This document shows positions 1 to 5,833 of a stretch of DNA of 7,502 bases, in pieces. The notes under the pieces were generated by a model. That model had not been told where the DNA came from, made no database searches, and worked only from the letters and a program-made list of their open reading frames with translations. This stretch comes from an uncultured Anaerolineae bacterium (GTDB lineage: Bacteria > Chloroflexota > Anaerolineae > B4-G1 > DUEL01), in the NCBI GenBank assembly GCA_937942115.1, contig CALDFY010000127.1, positions 1 through 7,502 on the forward strand. The letters run 5' to 3'. The position numbers and the translations under genes are program-made. Within the stretch, counting starts at the first letter, position 1; each line of letters opens with the position of its first letter.

Positions 1-824
1 GGGGGCGGCTGTTGCCGGAGGACTTCCTGGGCCAGGTAGGAAAAGAGACTCTCCGTCGGTCCGACGATGCGCTTCAGGGCCTCCGAGACGTTGGCGGCCC
101 CCCGGCTGTGGAGCATCTGCCAGACCAATTGGAGGGCGATGGGCCAGCCCTCAGTCCGGTCCACCAGAAAGGAAACCTCCGACGGCGAAAGCGGGAGACC
201 GTATTGATGGGCGAAGAGGGCATCTGTCTCCTCCCGCGTGAAGGCCAGTTCGTCCTGACGAATCTCCAGGACCTCGCCCCGTGCCCGCCAGGCGATGAGG
301 GAAGGGAGGCGAAGGGAATGACGACTGGAGAGGACGGTGTGGAGGAAGGGCGGCGCCCGGCCGATGAATCGGTCCAGCACAGAGAGGGTTTCCAGAGAGT
401 TGTTCAGGAGGTGGACGTCGTCTATCACCAGCAGGTGGGGATTCTCCAGATGTTCCGTCAGTCCGTCCGCCAGCGCGTCCACCGCCGCCTTCCAGGCCAG
501 TTGTCCGCCCTGTTCCTCCAGAAAGGCCAGCGGAAGCCGCACGGCTTCGGGACAAAAGGGGCGAAAGCCGTGAAGCAAGTGGAGCAGAAAGGTCATCGGG
601 TCGGCGTCTTCCGCATCCAGGCGATACCAGGTGGTCGGGAGGCCTTCTTCGGAGAGGGCTGTCAGCGCCGTGCTCTTACCGTATCCGGCCCCGGCCTGGA
701 GAACGGTCAGACGGTAGTCCAGCGCTTCCAGCAGGCGTCGGGTGAGGCGCGGACGAACCAGCACCCGCCGGTGGGGGCGCGGCGGGAGCAAGCGGGTACG
801 GATCACCGTCGCTTCCGGCACCAT
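1..824 (-). CDS. MalT-like STAND-ATPase transcriptional regulator, N-terminal part
   Basis: About 274 N-terminal residues are visible; the gene runs off the left edge with no stop. It begins with a typical MalT-family lead (TRLLPPRPHRRVLVRPRL, residues 10-27), then a Walker A motif GAGYGKST (45-52), Walker B LLVIDDVH (131-138), a sensor-like LSSR (165-168) and, near the end of the visible part, EGWPIALQL, common in this family after the NTPase core. Family members are large ATP- and ligand-dependent activators with C-terminal TPR-like repeats and a LuxR-type HTH; those parts lie outside the window, so DNA binding is inferred from the family. It follows the sugar kinase by 53 nt, on the same strand but with its own promoter, and may control this sugar cluster. 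The chosen ATG is at 824; GTG at 806 (preceded by GGAAG) is an alternative giving a family-like start. The signalling-ATPase call is firm; the inducer is unknown. Confidence 0.85.
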   Translation of the reverse strand, partial: MVPEATVIRTRLLPPRPHRRVLVRPRLTRRLLEALDYRLTVLQAGAGYGKSTALTALSEEGLPTTWYRLDAEDADPMTFLLHLLHGFRPFCPEAVRLPLAFLEEQGGQLAWKAAVDALADGLTEHLENPHLLVIDDVHLLNNSLETLSVLDRFIGRAPPFLHTVLSSRHSLRLPSLIAWRARGEVLEIRQDELAFTREETDALFAHQYGLPLSPSEVSFLVDRTEGWPIALQLVWQMLHSRGAANVSEALKRIVGPTESLFSYLAQEVLRQQPP

Positions 825-833
825 GGCGTTTTC

Positions 834-862
834 ATTATAGCCTTGAAGCGGCCGGAAGACAA
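834..862 (-). promoter_or_regulatory. Sigma-70-type promoter of the MalT-like regulator
   Basis: On the minus strand TTGTCT (862-857) is followed after exactly 17 nt by a perfect TATAAT (839-834). It lies in the 53-nt gap after the kinase stop codon. Only 9 nt separate the -10 box from the ATG at 824, so a start site 6-8 nt downstream of the box would leave a leader of only a few nucleotides. No Shine-Dalgarno sequence stands before that ATG. The regulator can therefore be made independently of the sugar operon. Confidence 0.6.
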
Positions 863-877
863 GCGGGGGCCGGTCCG

Positions 878-1816
878 CTATCCGGATGCCGCTCCCAGTT
901 TGGCGTAGAGGGCATGCCGGTCTATCCGCTCGGTCAGCGGGCCGACAGTGGCCAGTTTGCGCGCGGCGACGTGCTGAGCGAAACGAGCGCAGTCGGGAAG
1001 GAGGAGGCCGTCCAGCAGGGCAACCAGAAACCCGCCCCAGAACGCGTCCCCCGCGCCGGTGGCATCGGCAACGGGAACAGGGAGCGCCGGGATGTGCTGG
1101 ATGCTTCCCTTTTCGGAGACCAGGACCCCCTCCGGGCCCATCGTCAGCACGACAACGCGCGGGCCCAGTTCGTGGAATTTCCGGACGCCATCTTCAGGGG
1201 AGAGACCAGGGCCGAAGAGCCGCCGCGCGTCGTCCAGGGAAGGCTTGGTCAGGGTCGCCAGGGCCAGGGCCTGCTCCAGGGTAGCGATCGCGTCCGCCCG
1301 GTCGGGCCAGAGGCGGGGGCTGTAGTTGGGGTCCACGGAGAGGATGCACCCCCGCTCCCGTCCCAGGCGGAGGGCCCGTTCGGCGGCGTGGCGGGCCGGG
1401 GGGCGGGAGAGGGCGAAGGCGGAGACGTGCACAACCCGCGCCCGACGGACAGCCTCTTCGGTCACCTGCTCCGGTGCCAGGCGGAAGTCCGCGTCCCGGT
1501 AGGCCAGAAAATCCGGCGTCCCCCGGGTGTGGGAGACGAAGATGACGGTGGTCCGGGCGTCCGGATCCAGGACCAGACCATCGCAGAGGACGCCGGCCCC
1601 TTCCAGTTCGGCCCGCAGAAGGTGGCCGAAGGGGTCATCGCCCGCGCGGGCCACCAGCGCCGCCGTCCCCCCCAGACGGGCGACCGTCCGGGCAATGTTG
1701 GCGGGCGAGCCGCCCACGTGGACCCGGAAGGTGCGGGCATCCCGGAGGGAGTCCGTCTCCTCCACCGAGATGAGATCCACCACCGCCTCACCGACCGCCA
1801 GCAGGTCCAGCATCAC
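878..1816 (-). CDS. PfkB-family carbohydrate kinase, probably fructokinase-like
   Basis: This 312-residue protein is the usual length for the ribokinase/PfkB family, cytoplasmic enzymes that transfer the ATP gamma-phosphate to a sugar hydroxyl. Visible landmarks are VGEAVVDL (8-15), the substrate-binding GGSPANIA (35-42), GDDPFG (59-64), DFLAYRDADFRL (102-113), DPNYSPRLWP (162-171), TKPSLDDARRLFG (190-202), LTMGPEGVLV (224-233) and the second PfkB signature ATGAGDAFWGGF (252-263), whose Asp257 should be the catalytic base. The DPNYxPxLW and YRDAD blocks are typical of bacterial fructokinases and 2-keto-3-deoxygluconate kinases; I favour fructokinase because the upstream gene encodes a GT4 enzyme that would use fructose-6-phosphate. 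The start is ambiguous: GTG at 1816 lies 6 nt after GAGGGG, ATG at 1813 lies 9 nt after it. Both sit directly at the end of the heptamer array. The kinase family is sure; the substrate is not. Confidence 0.88.
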   Translation of the reverse strand: MMLDLLAVGEAVVDLISVEETDSLRDARTFRVHVGGSPANIARTVARLGGTAALVARAGDDPFGHLLRAELEGAGVLCDGLVLDPDARTTVIFVSHTRGTPDFLAYRDADFRLAPEQVTEEAVRRARVVHVSAFALSRPPARHAAERALRLGRERGCILSVDPNYSPRLWPDRADAIATLEQALALATLTKPSLDDARRLFGPGLSPEDGVRKFHELGPRVVVLTMGPEGVLVSEKGSIQHIPALPVPVADATGAGDAFWGGFLVALLDGLLLPDCARFAQHVAARKLATVGPLTERIDRHALYAKLGAASG

Positions 1817-1886
1817 ACTTCACCCCTCACGCCTCACGTTTCACGCCTCACGCCTCACGCTTCACGTTTCACGTTTCACGTTTCAC
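1817..1886 (-). repeat. Ten-unit GTGARRC heptamer tandem array
   Basis: Read on the minus strand, 70 bases divide into ten heptamers: GTGAAAC three times, GTGAAGC, GTGAGGC twice, GTGAAAC, GTGAGGC, GTGAGGG and GTGAAGT. The first unit contains the TGA stop of the GT4 gene (1885-1883), and the array is followed at once by GTGATG, an incomplete eleventh unit that supplies the kinase start codon. The ninth unit supplies the GAGGGG ribosome-binding site. The array therefore is the whole intergenic spacer. Such heptamer arrays resemble the STRR repeats known from cyanobacteria in form, not in sequence. Confidence 0.9.
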
Positions 1887-3379
1887 TCCCCAAAATACCA
1901 CCCCCGCAGGTCCTCCAGCGGGATGTCGTTCTCCGGTCGGGGGTCGCGGAAGTACGGGGGAATGGGAAGGGGCCGCTCCGAAGGGCGGAAGGAATCGCCC
2001 GCCAGCACCCGCCGGACGACGTTCAAATACCCCTCGGCCGTCCGCTCCCAGGTGTAGCGGGCCAGGACCCGCTCCCGGCCCCGGTGGGCGAACTCCTCCC
2101 AGGCCGGAGGGCTCTCCAGCAGCCGCCAGAGGCCCCGGGCGATGTCGGCGGGGTCGGCGGGGTCCACCAGAACGCCGTACTCCTCCCCGTCCTCCCGCCA
2201 GATTTCGGCGGGCCCGCCGTTGCAGGTGACGACGACGGGCAGGCCCGTTGCGGCGGCCTCCAGGGGGGCCAGGCCGAAGGGCTCGTGCCAGGCCGTCAGC
2301 GCGAAGACGGAGCGGCGGCGGGCCAGCAGCCGGTAGGCCGCCGCCAGTGTCGGGTGCCCCGCCAGGGCGACCGTGGCGATTTCCCCCCAGAGGTTGTAGT
2401 CACGGACGACTTGCCGGATGCGCGCCAGAATCTCCCGTTCCGCCGGACTCCCTTCTTCCTGCCGGAGGGGGTCTTCCAGGTGGGCCGTCACCAGCAGCAG
2501 GTTGGCCCGCTCCCGCAGCGCCGGGCTCCGGGCGAAGGCGATCACCAGGCCCAGATGGTTCTTTTTGGGCTCCAGTCGGCTGGAGGCGACGATGCAGGGG
2601 AGATGACGGCGGTCCCCCCGGATGTCCCGCTCCAGCGCGGCCAGGACCCGGCGGTGGACGGCCTCCTCGTCCGGCGCCCGGGCCTGGGGGTCAAAGACGG
2701 CGGTATCCACCCCGGGCGGGACCAGGGCAAAGCGGCGGTCGTCGTGGACATCTACGGCGCCCCGATAGGCCCGGTGGCCGTACTGCTGGATTCGCTCCTG
2801 ACGGGTGCTGGTGATGTTGACGGCGGACCGGTTCATGCTGAGCCGCTCCGCCGCCAATCGGCGGGCGAAGTGGTAGCGGGCATCCAGTTCGGGGAGGTTC
2901 TCCGGGGTCGCACCCAGGCCGTCCATCTTCTGGGCACCCAGGGAATGGGCCGTGAAGGTGAAAGGGATGCCGGTCTCTTCGGCGATGAGGACACCCGCCA
3001 GGCCGCCGTCGCCGTAGTGGGCCGTGAACGCGTCCGGGAAGCGGCCCTCCCGGCGGTAGAACGCCAGGATGCCCAGAACCCAATCGGGGCCGATATGGGG
3101 CCAGAGTTCCTCTTTGGGGAGAAAGGCATCGGGCCCGGCGGGGATGCGGACGATACGGACGTTCGGCGCGCCCGGATACCCATCCAGCGGCGCGTCCAGC
3201 CCGGGCCACCGGGGGTCCCGGATGCGGCGGGTGAGGATGTCCACCCGGTGCCCCATCCGGCCCAGCGCCAGCGCGACCTGCTTGACATAAACCAGTTGCC
3301 CGCCGAAGTCCGGGTGCTGTGTCCAGTACCGGTCCTGGGGGTCAAAGTTCCCCTGGGGGTTCAGGAAGGCCAGGTGCAT
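1883..3379 (-). CDS. GT4 glycosyltransferase, sucrose-phosphate synthase type
   Basis: This 498-residue cytoplasmic enzyme should transfer a glycosyl unit from a nucleotide sugar (UDP- or ADP-glucose) to fructose-6-phosphate, giving sucrose-6-phosphate. It closely follows, from memory, the Halothermothrix orenii enzyme of known structure: FLNPQGNFDP (5-14), the glycine-rich GGQLVYVK (26-33), LPKEELWP (87-94), HYGDGGLAG (121-129), AHSLGAQKM (144-152), RRLAAERLSM (173-182), VPPGVDT (220-226), SSRLEPKKNH (266-275), and HEPFGLAPLEA (365-375) with the EX7E pair Glu366/Glu374, ending in PPYFRDP (474-480) as that enzyme does. Length matches the single-function form without a fused phosphatase domain. 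The start is ATG 3379, overlapping the upstream permease stop by one base (TAATG), which implies translational coupling; the frame stays open a further 73 codons upstream, but that stretch is the permease gene in another frame. Mannosylfructose-phosphate synthase is a close alternative; fold and class are firm, exact donor and acceptor are inferred. Confidence 0.87.
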   Translation of the reverse strand: MHLAFLNPQGNFDPQDRYWTQHPDFGGQLVYVKQVALALGRMGHRVDILTRRIRDPRWPGLDAPLDGYPGAPNVRIVRIPAGPDAFLPKEELWPHIGPDWVLGILAFYRREGRFPDAFTAHYGDGGLAGVLIAEETGIPFTFTAHSLGAQKMDGLGATPENLPELDARYHFARRLAAERLSMNRSAVNITSTRQERIQQYGHRAYRGAVDVHDDRRFALVPPGVDTAVFDPQARAPDEEAVHRRVLAALERDIRGDRRHLPCIVASSRLEPKKNHLGLVIAFARSPALRERANLLLVTAHLEDPLRQEEGSPAEREILARIRQVVRDYNLWGEIATVALAGHPTLAAAYRLLARRRSVFALTAWHEPFGLAPLEAAATGLPVVVTCNGGPAEIWREDGEEYGVLVDPADPADIARGLWRLLESPPAWEEFAHRGRERVLARYTWERTAEGYLNVVRRVLAGDSFRPSERPLPIPPYFRDPRPENDIPLEDLRGWYFGE

Positions 3380-4371
3380 TATCCCTTGATGCCGGTCGCC
3401 GCCACGCTCTGGATGAACCACCGCTGGAAGGCCAGGAACAGGGCCAGTACCGGTAGCGTGGTCATCGTTGCGAAAGCCAGCGTATCTCCCCACAGACGCG
3501 GGTATTGCCCAAAGAATTCCTGCATCGCCACGGTCAGCGGCCGGTATTCCGGCAGCCGGATGACCAGCAACGGCCACAGGTAGGAGCCCCAAATCCACAG
3601 GAACTTCAAAATGGCGACCGTGGCGAAGACGGGCCTAGAGTTGGGCACAATGATGTGCCAGAAGATACGCAGACGACCAGCGCCATCTATAAGGGCCGCC
3701 TCGTCCAGGTCTTTGGGAAGGCCGATGAAGAACTGATAGAACAGGTAGATAGAGAAAGCATCGGCGATGAAGGGGATAATCTGCACGATGTAGGTATCAT
3801 GCCAGCCGACGCCCCCGCCTGGTTTGGGCAATCGGGTAGTCAGCAGCATCAGGGGAACAGCGACAGCCTCAAAGGGGATGATAATGAGGGCCACGATGAC
3901 GGCCAGTACGATGTTCCGTCCCTTCCACTGGAGCCGCGCCAGCGGATAAGCGGCCATGCTGTTCACCAGCAACCCCAATCCCACGGTAGTCGTCGTGATA
4001 AAGGCGGAGTTCCACAGGAACCGGCCGAACGGCATGCGACGGAATACATCAAAGAAATTCTGCAAACCCAGCCCGGTGTAGGCCTCACGGATTTCAGGAG
4101 GAGCGTCGTCCAGCCTGTTCACCGGTGGCACCCACTTCAAGGGATACGGCACAAAGGCCAGGATCCCGCCCACGTCTGATGTAATCTGGGTCTCGTTGGT
4201 CTTAATCGCCGAGACGGCCATAAAGACGATGGGGAATGCGAAAAAGAATGCCAGGAGGACCATCACTGTATAGTTCAGGACGGCTTTCATCGTTGTGCGG
4301 AGACGGTAAGGAAGACCGTGGGGCATTTTTTCTCCCGGAGTGGTTGCCTGGGTAGATACTTGAGCGCTCAT
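3379..4371 (-). CDS. Carbohydrate ABC transporter permease, MalG/UgpE type
   Basis: A 330-residue inner-membrane permease of the CUT1 family, one half of the membrane channel. Six hydrophobic segments are visible at about 30-52, 119-142, 152-178, 196-216, 248-270 and 297-319. The cytoplasmic EAA loop, which docks the ATPase subunit, reads DEAALIDGAGRLRIFW (223-238) followed by HIIVP. The C-terminus SVAATGIKG is typical of MalG-like proteins. The ATG overlaps the stop of the preceding permease as ATGA (4371-4368), with GAGAGGG (4385-4379) placed 7 nt upstream, so the two are translated together. The N-terminus before the first membrane segment is about 28 residues; Met16 or Met28 are less likely starts. 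No ATPase gene is nearby, so the pair probably uses a shared MsmK/UgpC-like subunit encoded elsewhere. The transported sugar cannot be read from sequence. Confidence 0.92.
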   Translation of the reverse strand: MSAQVSTQATTPGEKMPHGLPYRLRTTMKAVLNYTVMVLLAFFFAFPIVFMAVSAIKTNETQITSDVGGILAFVPYPLKWVPPVNRLDDAPPEIREAYTGLGLQNFFDVFRRMPFGRFLWNSAFITTTTVGLGLLVNSMAAYPLARLQWKGRNIVLAVIVALIIIPFEAVAVPLMLLTTRLPKPGGGVGWHDTYIVQIIPFIADAFSIYLFYQFFIGLPKDLDEAALIDGAGRLRIFWHIIVPNSRPVFATVAILKFLWIWGSYLWPLLVIRLPEYRPLTVAMQEFFGQYPRLWGDTLAFATMTTLPVLALFLAFQRWFIQSVAATGIKG

Positions 4372-5489
4372 TCTATTGCCCTCTCTTCACGCAGTACGGC
4401 GCGCTGAACAAGGGAAACCGCCAGCACGATCAAAAAGAACACAACGGTGATCGCTGAGGCGTAGCCTGCCCGCAACTGATAGCGCCCCTCCCGGACAGCG
4501 TGCAGGATGGTTGTCATCGTTGCCTCCCCCGGTCCCCCGCCGGTCATCACCTGCACCTGGGTGAACAACTGGAAGGCCAGGATGGTCGTGGCCACGACCA
4601 CGAAGATCGTGGTGTTGCGCAATTGCGGGAGCGTGACGAAGAAGAATTTCTGGATCTCATTACAGCCATCCACTTCCGCCGCTTCGTACAATTCGCTGGG
4701 TATTTCCTGGAGGCCGGCCAGAAAGATGACCATCTGGAATCCCACCCCCTGCCAGATGGATAGCAGCATAATGGAGGGGAACGCCAGTTTGGGGTCACCC
4801 AGCCAGTTAAAGGGACCCAGGCGTCCCCATGAAACGGCCTTCAGAAACGCGTTGATCGTGCCCACGCCCGGGTTGTAGAGGAAGAACCAGATTACCGCGA
4901 CCACGACCATTGGCACAACCACGGGCATAAAATAGAGGGCCCGAAAGAGATTCACTCCCCTGATCTTCTGGTTGACCAATATCGCCAGGAGCAGAGCGAA
5001 CGCTGACTGCAATGGGACAACAACCAGGGCGAAGTAGAAGTTGTTGGTCAGCCCTTTCCAGAACGTTGGGTCGCCAGCGGCGACCAGGAAGCGCCTTCCG
5101 AAGAGATGAAACTGCGCCAGTTCCTGCAATCCCTCGTACCGTCTGTCGCTGCGCAGAAGGGTACGAGGCCGTGGATAGAGAACCTGACCATCCTCATCCC
5201 GCTGTATTTCCCCGGTGACCGGGTCTTTCAGAGGTTCCATCGGAATGATGTGGATTCGCAGTAACTGGCGATAGTTTCCCAGGCCGACGAACTGGGGTGG
5301 GTTGGGGGATAACAGCCGCGTGTCGGTGAGGCTGAGCTGAAAGGCCATCAGGAAAGGAATGGCCAGGAAGATGGTTAGCCCGATAGCAGCCGGGGCCAGC
5401 ATCAGCCAGGCCACAGCATTCTCTTTTATCCGCTCCATCGGGGGTCTGGGTCGCCGTTTCAGATCGGTTTTTTCCCCTGATCTCCTCAT
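4368..5489 (-). CDS. Carbohydrate ABC transporter permease, MalF/UgpA type, with enlarged external loop
   Basis: A 373-residue CUT1 inner-membrane permease and partner of the following MalG-like protein. Hydrophobic segments lie at about 27-51, 149-171, 185-205, 238-260, 294-314 and 344-364. The EAA loop is EAAEVDGCNEIQKFFFVTLP (269-288), and the preceding LQEIPSELY is standard for the family. Between the first two membrane segments stands an unusually long hydrophilic stretch (about 73-144), beginning after GLGNYRQLL and rich in charged residues and proline (DPVTGEIQRDEDGQ), perhaps an external domain touching the binding protein. I chose ATG 5489 because AGGAGA (5504-5499) lies 9 nt upstream. 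The frame stays open to 5657, but that extension would be encoded by the MITE-like element and is not believable. ATG 5436-5438 is a weaker alternative without a ribosome-binding site. Confidence 0.9.
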   Translation of the reverse strand: MRRSGEKTDLKRRPRPPMERIKENAVAWLMLAPAAIGLTIFLAIPFLMAFQLSLTDTRLLSPNPPQFVGLGNYRQLLRIHIIPMEPLKDPVTGEIQRDEDGQVLYPRPRTLLRSDRRYEGLQELAQFHLFGRRFLVAAGDPTFWKGLTNNFYFALVVVPLQSAFALLLAILVNQKIRGVNLFRALYFMPVVVPMVVVAVIWFFLYNPGVGTINAFLKAVSWGRLGPFNWLGDPKLAFPSIMLLSIWQGVGFQMVIFLAGLQEIPSELYEAAEVDGCNEIQKFFFVTLPQLRNTTIFVVVATTILAFQLFTQVQVMTGGGPGEATMTTILHAVREGRYQLRAGYASAITVVFFLIVLAVSLVQRAVLREERAIE

Positions 5490-5498
5490 TTCGCACTT

Positions 5499-5504
5499 TC
5501 TCCT
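5499..5504 (-). promoter_or_regulatory. Ribosome-binding site that fixes the MalF-type permease start
   Basis: AGGAGA on the minus strand lies 9 nt before ATG 5489. It decides against the longer open frame, which would start inside the MITE-like element at 5657 without any such site. Confidence 0.6.
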
Positions 5505-5535
5505 GCAAACCTCCGCTTGGCGGTATTGTGGCTTA

Positions 5536-5704
5536 AGAGCTGTCTGAAAATCTGAACGAGGAATAAAGATGTTCGTAGTCAGCCACGAAGCGAAGCGGAG
5601 TGGCGTTCTGAGCCAAAACGGCACTCCACTTCCGTGCCTTACTACGAACGACGGCACTCCACTTCGTTCCGTGCCCCACTACGAGCGACTTTTCAGACCA
5701 TCTC
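5536..5704. mobile_element. MITE-like non-coding insertion flanked by TA
   Basis: A 169-bp element whose ends carry imperfect inverted repeats: AGAGCTGTCTGAAAA on the left (5536-5550) and, read inward from the right, GAGATGGTCTGAAAA (5704-5690), with GTCTGAAAA identical in both. It is bounded by TA at 5534-5535 and 5705-5706, as expected of a TA target duplication in the IS630/Tc1-mariner group. It carries no credible gene. It sits in the operon, between the binding-protein gene and the first permease, 45 bp upstream of the permease ATG. The family assignment rests only on the TA and the ends. Without a second copy or an empty site, mobility is inferred. Confidence 0.6.
5571..5689. repeat. 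Three-copy internal repeat of the MITE-like element
   Basis: One unit of about 35 bp occurs three times: inverted at 5571-5605 (GTTCGTAGT ... GGAGTGGCG), and directly at 5619-5652 and 5652-5689 (CGGCACTCCACTT ... CCGTGCC ... ACTACGA). The second direct copy has four extra bases (CGTT). Each direct copy also has a short stem GGCAC/GTGCC (5620-5624 with 5634-5638; 5653-5657 with 5671-5675). The inverted copy can pair with either direct copy, so the transcript has two competing long hairpins. Confidence 0.75.
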
Positions 5705-5771
5705 TAACAAATGATCGGGGCAATCGCCCAGGTGAACTGCGGAGGTCCAAAACTATCTATGTCCCGTGAGA

Positions 5772-5804
5772 GAGGGGCCAGGGGGAATCGCCCCTGGCCC
5801 CTTC
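5772..5804 (-). promoter_or_regulatory. Strong intercistronic hairpin after the binding-protein gene
   Basis: Bases 5774-5784 (GGGGCCAGGGG) pair perfectly with 5791-5801 around a 6-base loop, and the stem can be extended with a bulge on the flanks. It starts about 30 nt after the stop of the binding-protein gene. No U-tract follows on the minus strand (the next bases are CTCTCACGGG), so a full intrinsic terminator is unlikely. In CUT1 operons, structures at this place protect the binding-protein mRNA from 3' decay or partly stop transcription, giving more binding protein than permease; that role here is inferred. Confidence 0.65.
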
Positions 5805-5833
5805 TCTGTGCCGCCTTACCCCCTGTCTTACCG

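Noticed and set aside
12..908. A 298-codon plus-strand frame over the left end
   Set aside because: It is antisense to the MalT-like gene with its Walker motifs, and its protein has low complexity and no recognisable fold.
1817..1886. CRISPR array
   Set aside because: The heptamers are contiguous with no unique spacers, and no cas gene is present.
914..3583. An 889-codon open frame on the plus strand, antisense to the GT4 and kinase genes
   Set aside because: It lies opposite two well-supported genes, is rich in Gly, Pro, Arg, Gln and Val with no recognisable domain, and reads straight through the heptamer spacer. Long antisense frames are expected in GC-rich coding DNA.
3380..3598. A 73-residue N-terminal extension of the GT4 enzyme
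   Set aside because: The stretch lies inside the MalG-type permease in another frame; the homologous enzyme starts near ATG 3379, which also gives the TAATG overlap.
5490..5657. A 56-residue N-terminal extension of the MalF-type permease
   Set aside because: It would be encoded mostly by the MITE-like element and has no ribosome-binding site, whereas ATG 5489 has AGGAGA at good spacing.
5772..5804. Intrinsic terminator
   Set aside because: The stem is strong but neither strand has a T-run directly after it on the transcribed side, and the permeases downstream belong to the same system.
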